From Ancylobacter dichloromethanicus (lineage in GTDB: Bacteria > Pseudomonadota > Alphaproteobacteria > Rhizobiales > Xanthobacteraceae), in assembly GCF_018390645.1 (NCBI RefSeq), contig NZ_JAHBGC010000020.1, positions 597,448 to 661,447 on the forward strand: a stretch of 64,000 nucleotides of DNA. Reading direction: 5' to 3'. The translations under genes were made by a program, and so were the position numbers. The notes under the pieces were generated by a model. It searched no databases, had not been told where the DNA came from, and worked only from the letters and a program-made list of their open reading frames with translations. This document shows, one piece after another, positions 55,674 to 64,000 of this stretch. Positions within the stretch are counted from its first letter, which is position 1; every line of letters starts with the position of its first letter.

Positions 55674-56701
55674 GGCGCGGGAACCCTCTCGAACACGCCG
55701 GCGATGAGGGCGGCGACGATCGGCTCGCGTCGCAGCTCATAGACCGGGTCGATGAAGATGCGATGGGCCATGACCTCGGGAAACACCGCGCGCAGATCTT
55801 CGGGCACCACCATGTCGCGGCCCTCCATCCAGGCGCGCACGCGGGCGGCCCGGACCAGGTAGCTCATGCCGCGCGGGGAGGCGCCGCCCTGCACCAGCCG
55901 GTCGATATCGACGCCGTCAATGGCGAGGCCGAGCGCGGCGGGATCGCGCACCCCCTCCCACAGCGCCAGGGTGTACTGCTCCAGCGCCGGGCTGGTGCGC
56001 ACGCCGATCTGGATCGCGCGCGCCACCGTGCCGAGGGCCTCCGGGTCGAGCACACCGCTCTCGACATCCATCAGCAGCGTGTCGACATCGTGGAAGCGCG
56101 GATCGAACACCAGTTCGCGGCGCGCCTCGGTCTCTGCCGGCATGAGGACCTGGACCTCCATCAGGAACCGGTCGCGGGCGGCGGCGGGCAGTTCGAAGGT
56201 CTCCTCGCGTTCGACCCGGTTGCGGTCGGCGAAGACCTGCACATGAGGGAAGCGGTATTCGCGATTGAAGGCCGAGACCGAGCGTTCCGCCATCAGCCGC
56301 AGCAGCAGCGAGTGCACCTGCGGGCGGGCGCGGTTGATCTCGTTGAAGAAGAAGATGGAGAGATCCTCGCCCTGCCGCAGCAGCGGCCCGGGGTCGATGC
56401 GCGGCTTGCCGTCCTCGCCCAGATGGGCGTGATAGACGAGGTCGCCCGGCATCAGGTCGATGGTGCCCTCGATGCGCTCGAAGGCGCCGCCGATGGCCCG
56501 CGCCATGGCGCGCAGCAGCGTGGTCTTGCCGACACCGACATCGCCCTCCAGCAGCACATGGCCGCGGGCAAAGGTGGCGATGGTGAGCAGACGTATGACC
56601 CGTTCCTGCCCCAGCACCGCCTTTCCGATCTCGCGCTCGAAACGCAGCGCATGGGCGTGCCAGTCCGACAGCACGGAATCGGGATCGCGAACGAGATGCA
56701 T
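55670..56701 (-). CDS. mxaR: MxaR, MoxR-type AAA+ ATPase
   Basis: A 343-residue MoxR AAA+ ATPase: Walker A EGDVGVGKTT, Walker B FFFNEINRARPQ, with Asn in place of the usual Asp before Glu, and a C-terminal lid with GASPRGMSYLVRAARVRAW. It is thought to remodel MDH or its maturation complex together with MxaS/A/C/K/L. The start at 56701 fits family length; further in-frame sequence upstream crosses the intergenic terminator. It is preceded by a 200-bp gap after mxaI. Confidence 0.9.
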   Translation of the reverse strand: MHLVRDPDSVLSDWHAHALRFEREIGKAVLGQERVIRLLTIATFARGHVLLEGDVGVGKTTLLRAMARAIGGAFERIEGTIDLMPGDLVYHAHLGEDGKPRIDPGPLLRQGEDLSIFFFNEINRARPQVHSLLLRLMAERSVSAFNREYRFPHVQVFADRNRVEREETFELPAAARDRFLMEVQVLMPAETEARRELVFDPRFHDVDTLLMDVESGVLDPEALGTVARAIQIGVRTSPALEQYTLALWEGVRDPAALGLAIDGVDIDRLVQGGASPRGMSYLVRAARVRAWMEGRDMVVPEDLRAVFPEVMAHRIFIDPVYELRREPIVAALIAGVFERVPAP

Positions 56702-56746
56702 CGGGAAGCCTTTCAGGCCGACAGGCGAGATGCCGCGTGTGCCGGA

Positions 56747-56798
56747 AAAGGGCGCGGCCCACGCGAACGGGACAAGCCCGTCCGGCGTTGGCCGCGCC
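56747..56798 (-). terminator. Intrinsic terminator-like attenuator between mxaI and mxaR
   Basis: A nested stem: outer 9 bp perfect (GGCGCGGCC at 56751-56759, GGCCGCGCC at 56790-56798), then 4 bp (ACGC/GCGT) and an inner 5 bp (ACGGG/CCCGT) around a 5-nt loop. On the transcribed strand the stem is followed at once by CTTTT. It should lower expression of mxaRSACKLD relative to mxaFJGI. Confidence 0.7.
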
Positions 56799-56902
56799 AG
56801 TTGCCCACAAACCGGGCGGCTTGGCCCGGAGGATCGCGGGGCGGACAGGAGAATTGCGTCCGCCCGCAAGTGGGGTCTCGGAAAATAAAGCCGTGCCGAA
56901 CG

Positions 56903-57220
56903 TCAGTTCGAGCTCGGGATCTTGCTCACGTCGTAGACCCACTTGCCGGTCTTCTCGAAATTGGCGACCCGCTGCGCGTTGCGGGCTTCCATCGCCTTGA
57001 TCGATTCCGACTGCTTGTTCAGCTCCTTCGGATCATGCTTGGGGTCGTACTTGGAGCCGGCCACCTGTTCGGGGTAGCCGGGCTTGGCTTCCCAGCAATT
57101 GCCGGGCGCCCTGCAGTTGGTGCCGTCATAGGCGCTGGCGCCGCCGATCATGGCGAGGGACAGCGCGCCGGCGCCGGCAAGGGTCAAGGCGTAGGTGAAG
57201 CTGCGTTCGATGATGCTCAT
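56903..57220 (-). CDS. mxaI: Methanol dehydrogenase small (beta) subunit MxaI
   Basis: A 105-residue protein: signal peptide to about residue 30 (cut after ASA), then the MxaI body YDGTNCRAPGNCWEAKPGYPEQVAGSKYDPKH and a Lys-rich helix ending GKWVYDVSKI. The Cys pair in NCRAPGNC is the conserved disulfide. It wraps around MxaF in the alpha2beta2 enzyme. Its presence confirms a calcium-type MxaFI enzyme, since XoxF enzymes lack it. It is 45 bp after mxaG. Confidence 0.96.
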   Translation of the reverse strand: MSIIERSFTYALTLAGAGALSLAMIGGASAYDGTNCRAPGNCWEAKPGYPEQVAGSKYDPKHDPKELNKQSESIKAMEARNAQRVANFEKTGKWVYDVSKIPSSN

Positions 57221-57265
57221 GTTCAGTCTCCTGGTCGTTTTCCACCCGTCTTCGACCGACGCGGC

Positions 57266-57859
57266 TCAGCCCGCCGGCCCGCCGCACGCCTCGGGCAGCT
57301 CTTCGGCTGGCTCGACATGCTTGGCGTTCGCGTCGAAGGGCTTGAACGTGCTGCGCTGCTCGTCGCTCAGCCACACGGCACCCTTCGGATCGTCCTTGTA
57401 GAGATGCCGGACCCAGGCCATGGCGAGCAGCATCTCGTTCATGTTGAGCGCGCCGTACATCGGGCCCATCTGGCCGTTGGCGCCGCCGAACACCGTCTCG
57501 AACAAGCCCTGGTCGGTTTCGTTCTTCGGATAGGTCCAGTAGGAATCGTTGAGGCCGGGGCCGATCTTGCCCTCGGCATAATGGCCATGGCAGCCCGAGC
57601 ACATGGACAGGAAGATTTCATGCGCCTTGGGCAGGCAGACGGCATCCTCGTTGTAGATGTTCTTTCCCGTCTCCAGAAAGACCTTCACCGCCTTGGTGTC
57701 GCGGCCCTCTTCCGGCGCTTCGGAGAGGTCGAGCGGCTGCCCGGTGATGGTGTTGCTCAGCATGATCGCGGCACGGGCGCCGACCCCGAGCACGCCGGCC
57801 CCGAGGGCGCCGGCCAGCAGCAGGGCGGCCGCCTTCTTCGTGAAAATCGTCTTCGTCAT
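57266..57859 (-). CDS. mxaG: Cytochrome cL, electron acceptor of methanol dehydrogenase (MxaG)
   Basis: A 197-residue protein with a signal peptide (about 1-30) and one haem c site, CSGCH, in [23 protein letters not shown]. The [11 protein letters not shown] segment near residue 145 should hold the axial Met. It accepts electrons from PQQ in MxaF and passes them to cytochrome cH. The start at 57859 follows AAGG; a longer start at 57952 would lie within mxaJ. It ends in a short acidic Cys-containing tail. Confidence 0.94.
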   Translation of the reverse strand: MTKTIFTKKAAALLLAGALGAGVLGVGARAAIMLSNTITGQPLDLSEAPEEGRDTKAVKVFLETGKNIYNEDAVCLPKAHEIFLSMCSGCHGHYAEGKIGPGLNDSYWTYPKNETDQGLFETVFGGANGQMGPMYGALNMNEMLLAMAWVRHLYKDDPKGAVWLSDEQRSTFKPFDANAKHVEPAEELPEACGGPAG

Positions 57860-57935
57860 CGAACCTTGTTCACAGCGAGAGATCGGGGGCGCACCAGCGG
57901 CCCGGCGGACACGGCCGGTGCGTCGGAAGGCGGCA

Positions 57936-58817
57936 TCAGGTGTTGGGTTCAAGCAGCGGGATGCCTTCCTGCGTCAGGATCTGCTCGATCTGCGGACGCG
58001 CCTTCTGCAGCGCCTCGTTGATCTCCTTGAGCAGGGCCGGATCGTTCTTCCGCACACCGATCGCCTGGTCGTAATGCATCGGGATCGGCGTATCGTTGGG
58101 CCGGTCGATGTCTCGGGTGATGACCGTCATGCGCAGCGGCGTGGAGGAATTCTTCACATAGCGCGCCACCTCGGGCGCGAAGGCGATGCCGACATCGGCC
58201 TCGCCGGACGCGACCTCGGTCACGATGCGGTCGCCCGGCACCTGGATCCACTGGTTGCGGCGGGACTTGAAGTTCACCAGCGAGTACATGTAGGCCGCAT
58301 TGTCCTCGAAGCGGCCGATGCGCTTGAGCATGGTCTCGGCGGGCGAGTAGAAGCGCACCGCGAAACGGGTCTGGTCCCTGATCTGCTGGTCTTCCCAGTC
58401 GCCGGTGGTGATGCCGCGCTCGGCCTTGGTCACCAGCACGTAAGAAGTACGGTAATAGGGCGTGGAGATGAGCACGCGCTCGTCGCCGACATCGACGCCC
58501 ATCACCACGTCGCAATTGTTCTTGTCGAGCTGGTCGCGCACCAGATAGATGCCGGGCTGGTCGCTGCGCACGAATACCACCTTGCGGCCCATGGCCTGCG
58601 CCAGGACGGTGGCGATGCGGTCCTCGAAGCCGGTGGAATCGGGAGCGGAGAACGGGGCCTCGGCATTGGACGCGCAGATGCGCAATTCATCGGGGTTGCG
58701 GCCCCCGGCCTTGTCCGCCTCGACGGTCGCGGCGTCCGCGTGCCCGGCGAAGGCGAAACCGGAAAGAGCGAGCCCGGCGGCAATGGCGAGCCGGCTGACG
58801 ACCTGTCGCGTGGACAT
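57936..58817 (-). CDS. mxaJ: MxaJ, periplasmic binding-protein-like partner of MDH
   Basis: A 293-residue protein with a signal peptide (about 1-29, ending AGHADA) and a type II periplasmic binding fold: [26 protein letters not shown], the [14 protein letters not shown] motif, and [16 protein letters not shown]. MxaJ helps assemble or activate methanol dehydrogenase. RBS AGGAGG precedes the ATG at 58817. It is 195 bp downstream of mxaF, with two stem-loops between. Confidence 0.94.
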   Translation of the reverse strand: MSTRQVVSRLAIAAGLALSGFAFAGHADAATVEADKAGGRNPDELRICASNAEAPFSAPDSTGFEDRIATVLAQAMGRKVVFVRSDQPGIYLVRDQLDKNNCDVVMGVDVGDERVLISTPYYRTSYVLVTKAERGITTGDWEDQQIRDQTRFAVRFYSPAETMLKRIGRFEDNAAYMYSLVNFKSRRNQWIQVPGDRIVTEVASGEADVGIAFAPEVARYVKNSSTPLRMTVITRDIDRPNDTPIPMHYDQAIGVRKNDPALLKEINEALQKARPQIEQILTQEGIPLLEPNT

Positions 58818-58915
58818 TTTGGGTCCTCCTGGACGAGATTTTTCTAGTTCGAGAGATCGTGCGGGGTAGGGGAGGCACGCTGCCATCAGGCGCGCGCCGC
58901 CCCTTCCGCCTGGCA

Positions 58916-58946
58916 TCCGGCAGGAGCCGAACAGTCAGCTGCCGGA
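58916..58946 (-). repeat. Second stem-loop in the mxaF-mxaJ gap
   Basis: A perfect 8-bp inverted repeat TCCGGCAG/CTGCCGGA with a 15-nt loop, 20 bp downstream (in transcription) of the stronger stem at 58966-59000. Confidence 0.45.
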
Positions 58947-58965
58947 CAATCGGCCTTCGGAGACA

Positions 58966-59000
58966 GCGCCGCCCGCCGCGCCAGGCGCGGCAGGCGGCGC
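58966..59000 (-). terminator. Stem-loop directly downstream of mxaF
   Basis: A nested GC stem: 8 bp perfect (GCGCCGCC at 58966-58973, GGCGGCGC at 58993-59000) enclosing a further 7-bp complementary pair (CCGCGCC/GGCGCGG). It begins 13 bases after the mxaF stop codon, has no U-run, and is the likely mRNA protector or partial terminator for the most abundant transcript. Confidence 0.6.
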
Positions 59001-59012
59001 GTCTGGCGGGTG

Positions 59013-60917
59013 TCAGCCGCCGCCCTGCATCACGTCCGTCGAGTACTCGCCGACGTTCGGATCGCTGTAGGGGCCGTCGCCATTGAGCGAGAACACCATC
59101 ACGCCACCACCCATCTGGGTGTAGTGCTGGAGCTGCTTGAAGGCGCCCACCGAGCCGAGGCCGGCGGTCGGGTCGTTGAGGTCGAACACCAGGCCGACAC
59201 CCGGCCAGCCGCCGACGCCGTAATAGATGGCGACGTACTGCTTGCCGTCACGGGTGTAGGTCATCGGGTGGCCGATAACGCCGGAGGGAAGCTTGAACTT
59301 CCACAGCAGTTCACCGGTGTCGCTGTCGCGCGCCTTGATGAAGCCGTCCAGCGTGCCGTAGAACATCACGCCGCCAGCGGTGGCGAGCGTGCCGCCCCAG
59401 GCCGCGAAACGTTCCATCACCTGCCACTTGAACTTGTTGTTGATGGCGTCATAGGCCTTCACCTGACCGAGACCTTCATAGGTCTGGCGGTCACCCTTCG
59501 GGCCCGGATACATCCACAGGGTCGCACCGACGAAGAACTGGCCGGCACGGTAGGGGAGCATGAAGGGCTCCCAGTCCATGCAGATGTGGTTGATGCCCAT
59601 GAAGAAGGACTTGCGCTCCGGATCGTAGGAGTCATGTCCCTGGTTATGATAGCCCATCGCCGAGGGGCAGATGTCGCGGGCCTTGTGGTCCATGCGGGTC
59701 CCGTATTCCGGGTCGCGCTCGGGCAGGCCGGTCTTCAAATCGACCTTCTTCACCCAGTTGACCGTGTCGTCGATCTTGTCGGCCGAGACGAGGTCGCCAT
59801 TGGTGCGGTCGAGCGAATAGACGATGCCGTTACGGTCGGGATGGGTGAGAAGCTTGCGCATCTTCCCTTCCTTGTCCTGTTGCTCGGAGAGCATCATGAC
59901 GTTGACGCCGGCATAGTCCCATTCGTCGTGCGGGGTCTTCTGGTAGCCGAACTTGGCGTTACCGGTGTCGATGTCGCGACCCCAGATGGTCATCGTCCAC
60001 TTGTTGTCGCCCGGACGCATTGTCTCGTTCCACGGCGCCGGGTTGCCCGAGCCGTAGTAGAACAGGTTGGTGTCCGGGTCGAAGGCATACCAGCCCCAGT
60101 TGGTGCCGCCGCCGATCTTCCAGGCCTCGCCTTCCCAGGTCGCCTTGCCGAGGCCCTTCTGGCCGTAATGCGGGTTGGCGCTGTTGAAGTCGTCGGCGAG
60201 GCGCACTTCCTCGTCCGGGCCGGTGGCATAGGCACGCCATTTCTGCGCGCCGGTGGCCATGTCGTAGGCGGTGACGTAGCCGCGCACGCCGAGCTCGGCG
60301 CCCGAGGAGCCGACCAGCACCGTGTCCTTCACCACATAGGGAGCGATGGTGAGCGTCGAGCCGACCTTGATGTCGGAGTTCTCAAGCTTCCAGAACTCCT
60401 CGCCAGTCTTGGCATCGAGGGCGACGACATGGCCGTCGAGCTGGGTCTTGACGATCAGCGGGCCGACCGTGCCATTGCCGGGCCAGTAGGCGAGGCCGCG
60501 GTTGACGACGTCGCAGCAGGCCACCACGCGGGCGGTCGGGTTCTGCTTCGGCTTGTGCTGCCACAGGATCTTGCCCGGATCGTCCAGCCCGACCGCGAAG
60601 GTCGTGTTGGGGAAGGGCGAGTGGATGTACATCACGCCGTCGACGACGAGGGGGGTGCCCTCATGGCCCGACAGCACGCCGGTGGAGAACGACCAGGCAG
60701 GACGAAGCTGCTTGACGTTCTCCTTGTTGATCTGGGTCGCCTCGCTGTAATTGTTGGCGCTGTAGTTCTTGCCGGTCATCGGCCAATTGTCGGTGCTTTT
60801 CGACAGCTCGACGAGCTTGTCGTTGGCAACCGCCGGCGCCGAGGCGCCGAAGCTCACCGCGGCCGCCAGAGCGGCGGCGACGGTGACCGCGGACACCGAA
60901 GAGTGCAGTCGGCTCAT
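59013..60917 (-). CDS. mxaF: Methanol dehydrogenase large subunit MxaF (PQQ- and Ca2+-dependent)
   Basis: A 634-residue periplasmic quinoprotein: signal peptide to about residue 32, eight-bladed PQQ propeller, the vicinal disulfide Cys134-Cys135 (VACCDVV), the [20 protein letters not shown] motif, and the catalytic Asp334 in EWDYAGV. The residue two positions later is Ala336, where lanthanide-dependent XoxF enzymes carry Asp, so this is the calcium enzyme. It oxidises methanol to formaldehyde and passes electrons to cytochrome cL. RBS AGGGAA precedes the ATG. It is the first gene of mxaFJGIRSACKLD. Confidence 0.97.
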   Translation of the reverse strand: MSRLHSSVSAVTVAAALAAAVSFGASAPAVANDKLVELSKSTDNWPMTGKNYSANNYSEATQINKENVKQLRPAWSFSTGVLSGHEGTPLVVDGVMYIHSPFPNTTFAVGLDDPGKILWQHKPKQNPTARVVACCDVVNRGLAYWPGNGTVGPLIVKTQLDGHVVALDAKTGEEFWKLENSDIKVGSTLTIAPYVVKDTVLVGSSGAELGVRGYVTAYDMATGAQKWRAYATGPDEEVRLADDFNSANPHYGQKGLGKATWEGEAWKIGGGTNWGWYAFDPDTNLFYYGSGNPAPWNETMRPGDNKWTMTIWGRDIDTGNAKFGYQKTPHDEWDYAGVNVMMLSEQQDKEGKMRKLLTHPDRNGIVYSLDRTNGDLVSADKIDDTVNWVKKVDLKTGLPERDPEYGTRMDHKARDICPSAMGYHNQGHDSYDPERKSFFMGINHICMDWEPFMLPYRAGQFFVGATLWMYPGPKGDRQTYEGLGQVKAYDAINNKFKWQVMERFAAWGGTLATAGGVMFYGTLDGFIKARDSDTGELLWKFKLPSGVIGHPMTYTRDGKQYVAIYYGVGGWPGVGLVFDLNDPTAGLGSVGAFKQLQHYTQMGGGVMVFSLNGDGPYSDPNVGEYSTDVMQGGG

Positions 60918-61356
60918 TGGGTATTCCCTCGCGTTTCCTAGTCCCAGGCCGTCCCGCTGCGCCCCGGCTTCGCCGTCGACGTGCGGGTCTCTTTTATCCC
61001 TCGCCGCCCCCGCTCATGGCAGGGCTCTTTCCATGAGAATATCTTGGGAGGTGGCGGAGAATTCTTATGATTTTTTAAGAGTATGCTTGTCGTGGGAGTA
61101 TTGTTCGCTGTCTGCGGATTTATTGTCTTTAGGCAGAATGGAAATTCGGGGCAGGAACTTTTTCCCGATCACCAAGATAATTCTCAGCCGGCTCCCGGAA
61201 GCCTTGCCTAAGTCGATCAAAAAAGATTGTATATCAGCACGTTGAGGCGCATCATTCGCCAGTGGAGCGGCGCCGTGCCGGTCTTTCCCGCAGCGCTGGC
61301 GCCGGGGTGCCTGTGTGGTAGAGCGTTTGCGCTTCATAAGAAGTTTATAAGTATAG
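60918..61356. promoter_or_regulatory. Divergent control region between mxaF and mxaZYX
   Basis: A 439-bp gene-free region with a clear A+T-rich core (about 61040-61360) against a G+C-rich background. It must carry the mxaF promoter (leftward) and the mxaZYX promoter (rightward). The 9-mer TCATAAGAA occurs once facing mxaF (complement at 61062-61070) and once facing mxaZ (61334-61342), with a partial third copy TTTATAAG at 61344-61351. These are candidate MxaX sites. No unambiguous -35/-10 pair was set. Confidence 0.6.
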
Positions 61357-61884
61357 ATGAGTACCTTGCCGTTGCCATTTCCTCGCCTGATGCTGGGCCT
61401 TGTCCTCGCCTTCGGCCTTGCCGGCTGTCCTGGCGAGAGCGGGCCGGAGCGGGGCGAGCGCGTCGTCGCGGCGGGCGAGGGCGCAGTGGCGGGCAAGACC
61501 TGGCTTCAGCCCACCGACGACACGGCACCGGAGCTGTGGCTGGCGAGCCGCGAGGCGGGAGCCGATGTCGCCGCGACGGACCCGGCCACCACAGCGTGGC
61601 GCGGCGTGCTCGACGGGGCCGATGAGCGTTTCGGCGAGACCAGCCGGATGATCGCCAACCGCGCGGTACAGCTGGAGACGATGCTGTCGGAGATCGGCAT
61701 CCGCGAGTCGGCGCGGGAGATCATCGCCGATTTCTCCACGCTGGCGGCGAAAGGGTCGCGGGCCGGCTTCAGCGATCTGTGCCAGCACTATTACAATCTG
61801 CGGGTCCAGGGCATGGACCGGCCCGCCGCGCTGGCCGCGCTGCGCGCCGAGCCCGCCTCGAAAGCCGGAGACGCGACGCCATGA
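61357..61884 (+). CDS. mxaZ: Putative lipoprotein upstream of the MDH two-component system (MxaZ position)
   Basis: A 175-residue protein with a lipoprotein signal peptide: LMLGLVLAFGLAGC gives a lipobox LAGC with Cys24. The mature part is mostly helical, with conserved-looking ADERFGETSRMIANRAVQLE and LCQHYYNLRVQGMDRPAAL. In Paracoccus a gene of this kind (mxaZ) precedes mxaY-mxaX. It overlaps mxaY by 4 nt. Its function is unknown; sensing or envelope attachment beside the sensor kinase is plausible. Confidence 0.65.
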   Translation: MSTLPLPFPRLMLGLVLAFGLAGCPGESGPERGERVVAAGEGAVAGKTWLQPTDDTAPELWLASREAGADVAATDPATTAWRGVLDGADERFGETSRMIANRAVQLETMLSEIGIRESAREIIADFSTLAAKGSRAGFSDLCQHYYNLRVQGMDRPAALAALRAEPASKAGDATP

Positions 61885-63329
61885 AAGCCTTGTTGCCCGG
61901 GACGACGCCCCGGACGGCCCGTTTCGGCCTGTGGCAGCGGCGCTCGCTGCGCTGGCAGGTGATGGCCGCCGTGGTCGCCATCAATCTATGCGCCGCGCTG
62001 GTCGCGGTGGTGGTCATCATCGCCAATGCCCGCCGCGCTACCGAGACCGAAATCCTGTCCTCGCTCGCCGTCGCCGAGCGCTTCGTGCAGGAAACGGTGG
62101 AGCGGCTCGCCAGTGCCGACGGTGCCGCCGGCTCGCTGACGCAACTGCCGCTGCACATCAGCGGGCTGCGCCATGTGCGCATCCGCATCGAGGACCGGGC
62201 CGGTAACGCGGTCGACATCGCCCCGGCGGACGACGAGGAGGAGGGGAGCGAAGGGGAGGTGCCGCCCTGGTTCGCCCGGCTGGTGACGGTGGAGCGTCAG
62301 GAAATGGTGATTCCCATCGTCGAGAACGGCGCGGCCGTGGGGCAGGTGCGTGTCGCTGGCGAGGCTTCCGACGAGATTGCTGAAGTGTGGGAGGACATGT
62401 CCGATCTCGCCCTGCTCGCGATTGCGGTCAACATCGCCATACTGGCGGCGCTCTATATCGTGCTCGGCCGACTGCTGATGCCGCTGCGCACGCTTTCGGC
62501 CGGCTTGCACGAGCTGGAGGCGGGGCGGTTCGAACACCGGCTGTCGCCGCCGCGCGTGCGCGAACTGGCGCTGATCGCCGACCGCTTCAACGCCCTCGGC
62601 GTGGCGCTGAAGGCGGCCGGCGACGACAATGCACGGCTGAACGAGCGGCTGGTAAGCGTGCAGGATGACGAGCGCCGGCAGATCGCCTCGGACCTTCACG
62701 ACGAACTGGGCCCCTGCGTGTTCGGATTGCGCGCCAATCTCGAATCGATCGACCGCCTCGCCGCCCGCGCCGAGCCCACGCTGGCCCAGCGCATGGGTGA
62801 GCGCATCGCGACCATGACCGACATTCTCGACCGCATACAGGGGCTGAACCGGCGCCTGCTGCGCAAGATTCGTCCCATGGCGCTGGGCCATGTGCCACTG
62901 GCCGCGGTGATCGCCGACCTGGTGGCTGATTTCGAGAGCCACTCACCCGGCCGCCGCGTCGCGCTGGCGACGGAGGGCCTTGCCGAGCGCTATGGTGACA
63001 GTGTCGACATCACCATCTATCGCTGCATCCAGGAAGCGGTGACCAACGCGCTGCGCCATGGCGGCGCCCGCAACATCGCCATCACGCTGCGCGGCGCGCG
63101 CCTCGAGGGCCGGCTCGACCTGATCATCGAGGATGACGGCAGCGGCATCGCCGCCGGGGCGCCGCGCGGTTTCGGGCTGATCGGCATGGAGGAGCGTATC
63201 GGGGCCCTCGGCGGCGTCTGGCGTATCCTGCCGGCGACGCCTTCCGGCACCCGTATCGAGGTGTCGATTCCCGCCCACCCCTGCGAATTCGGCCTGTCGG
63301 CCGCTCCGGAAAGGCTTGCCGCCCAATGA
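61881..63329 (+). CDS. mxaY: Sensor histidine kinase MxaY (NarL-type, HisKA_3)
   Basis: A 482-residue kinase. Two membrane helices (about 30-52 and 175-197) bracket a periplasmic sensor domain with an acidic loop (DDEEEGSEGE). A HAMP-like linker (GRLLMPLRTLSAGLHELEAGRFEHRL) leads to the HisKA_3 helix DDERRQIASDLHDELGP with phosphoacceptor His273, then a HATPase domain (QEAVTNALRHG, EDDGSGI, GFGLIGMEER). It probably controls mxa expression through MxaX. Its start and stop overlap the neighbouring genes by 4 nt each. Confidence 0.87.
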   Translation: MKALLPGTTPRTARFGLWQRRSLRWQVMAAVVAINLCAALVAVVVIIANARRATETEILSSLAVAERFVQETVERLASADGAAGSLTQLPLHISGLRHVRIRIEDRAGNAVDIAPADDEEEGSEGEVPPWFARLVTVERQEMVIPIVENGAAVGQVRVAGEASDEIAEVWEDMSDLALLAIAVNIAILAALYIVLGRLLMPLRTLSAGLHELEAGRFEHRLSPPRVRELALIADRFNALGVALKAAGDDNARLNERLVSVQDDERRQIASDLHDELGPCVFGLRANLESIDRLAARAEPTLAQRMGERIATMTDILDRIQGLNRRLLRKIRPMALGHVPLAAVIADLVADFESHSPGRRVALATEGLAERYGDSVDITIYRCIQEAVTNALRHGGARNIAITLRGARLEGRLDLIIEDDGSGIAAGAPRGFGLIGMEERIGALGGVWRILPATPSGTRIEVSIPAHPCEFGLSAAPERLAAQ

Positions 63330-63988
63330 CCTGCGCGCTCGTGATCGACGACCATCCCATCGTGCTGCAGGGCTGCCGGCGGCTGCTGGAGGATGCGGGG
63401 GTGGAGCGCGTGCTGGAAGCCAGCACCGTGCTCGCCGGCTACCGGCTGTTCCGCCGCGAGAAGCCGGACGTGGTCATCGTCGACCTCGCCCTGCAGGGTA
63501 ATGGCTTGAGCGGGCTGGTGCTGGTGCGCCGGCTGCGGATGCAGGATGCGCGCACGCCGATCCTCGTCTTCTCCATGCATGGCGATCCGGTCATCGCCAG
63601 CCGCGCACTGGAGGCCGGCGCCAATGGCTATGTGCTCAAGGACACCTCGTCCGGAGCGCTGCTGGAGGCCTTCGAGCGGGTGCGTCGCGGCCAGCCCTAT
63701 ATGAGCCACGACCTCGCCATGCAGGTGGCGATGCTCGGCTCACGCAAGACCGCGCCGCTGGCCGACATCACGCCGCGGGAGTTGCAGACGCTGTCGCTGC
63801 TCGCCGAGGGCAAGGACTACACTCACATCGCCGACGAGTTGGGGATCAGCTACAAGACGGTCGCCAACACCTGTTCGGCGCTCAAAGCCAAGCTTGGGGC
63901 GACCAGCCTGCCCGAACTGGTGCGCTGTTCGATCCAGTACCTCTCAACCTCGCCGGTCGGCGCGACCGGGCGGACACGGATGATGTGA
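63326..63988 (+). CDS. mxaX: NarL-family response regulator MxaX
   Basis: A 220-residue protein. The receiver (1-120) has acidic pair IDDHPIV, phosphoacceptor Asp53 in VIVDLALQG, FSMHG and Lys in GYVLKDTS. A LuxR-type HTH follows at about 148-205 (ITPRELQTLSLLAEGKDYTHIADELGIS, SYKTVANTCSALKAKLG). It is the cognate partner of MxaY and likely activator of the divergent mxaF operon. It is complete, ending 12 bases before the window edge. Confidence 0.88.
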   Translation: MTCALVIDDHPIVLQGCRRLLEDAGVERVLEASTVLAGYRLFRREKPDVVIVDLALQGNGLSGLVLVRRLRMQDARTPILVFSMHGDPVIASRALEAGANGYVLKDTSSGALLEAFERVRRGQPYMSHDLAMQVAMLGSRKTAPLADITPRELQTLSLLAEGKDYTHIADELGISYKTVANTCSALKAKLGATSLPELVRCSIQYLSTSPVGATGRTRMM

Positions 63989-64000
63989 CGCCTCGCCCCT

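Noticed and set aside
59010..60941. A 643-codon plus-strand open frame exactly opposite mxaF
   Set aside because: mxaF is certain from its signal peptide, vicinal Cys pair and quinoprotein motifs, so the opposite frame is a codon-bias shadow.
61217..61240. A short A-run flanked by GATC/GATT considered as a terminator
   Set aside because: The arms are too short and imperfect, and it lies between two divergent genes where no transcript should end.

Overview
This window is G+C-rich, tightly packed DNA with no visible RNA gene, CRISPR array, transposase or phage gene. Three gene sets point to a methylotrophic, gas-vesiculate member of the Alphaproteobacteria (Hyphomicrobiales/Xanthobacteraceae type): a complete gas vesicle operon, a ChvE/GguAB-type sugar transporter, and a calcium-type methanol dehydrogenase operon. 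Ancylobacter or a close relative is the best guess. That is an inference from gene content, not a database match.

Layout. (1) 1-9858, minus strand: gas vesicle operon, in transcription order gvpA, a GvpC-like repeat protein, gvpN, a coiled-coil protein, gvpH, an HEXXH metallopeptidase-like protein, gvpF, gvpG, gvpO, a GvpJ-like protein, a two-ring CDC48/p97-like AAA+ ATPase, a GvpL/F protein fused to a J-domain, and another GvpF/L cut by the left edge. (2) 10397-12278, plus: a PAS histidine kinase and FixJ-like regulator divergent from gvpA, followed by a broken flavoprotein 5' end. (3) 12620-17086: LysR regulator divergent from a phosphonate degradation operon (phnW, pbfA, phnX). (4) 17155-36115, minus: sixteen consecutive genes for uptake (two ABC transporters) and non-phosphorylating oxidation of pentoses and galactose, with an internal GntR/FadR regulator. 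(5) 36273-48830: ectoine/hydroxyectoine uptake and catabolism (ehuBCDA, eutBC, doeABCD) with the regulators EnuR and DoeX. (6) 48954-49642: two small unknown genes. (7) 49670-60917, minus: the methanol dehydrogenase operon mxaFJGIRSACKLD plus a beta-propeller gene. (8) 61357-63988, plus: the divergent regulatory operon mxaZYX.

How they work together. Methanol is oxidised in the periplasm by MxaFI, which passes electrons to cytochrome cL (MxaG). MxaRSACKL and MxaD mature the enzyme and MxaYX is its likely two-component switch. Sugars captured by ChvE- and YtfQ-type binding proteins are oxidised to sugar acids, dehydrated, and sent either to 2-oxoglutarate or, through DgoK and DgoA, to pyruvate plus glyceraldehyde 3-phosphate. 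Ectoine is imported and degraded to aspartate. Aminoethylphosphonate and its hydroxy derivative yield acetaldehyde and phosphate. Gas vesicles would let the cell float.

The least described parts are in the gas vesicle operon: a GvpL/F-J-domain fusion next to a CDC48-like unfoldase, a metallopeptidase-like protein, and an orphan two-component pair facing gvpA. A second pattern runs through the window. Strong, mostly perfect GC-rich stem-loops lie just downstream of the product expected to be made in excess: gvpA, gvpC, mxaF, mxaI and all three ABC binding-protein genes.
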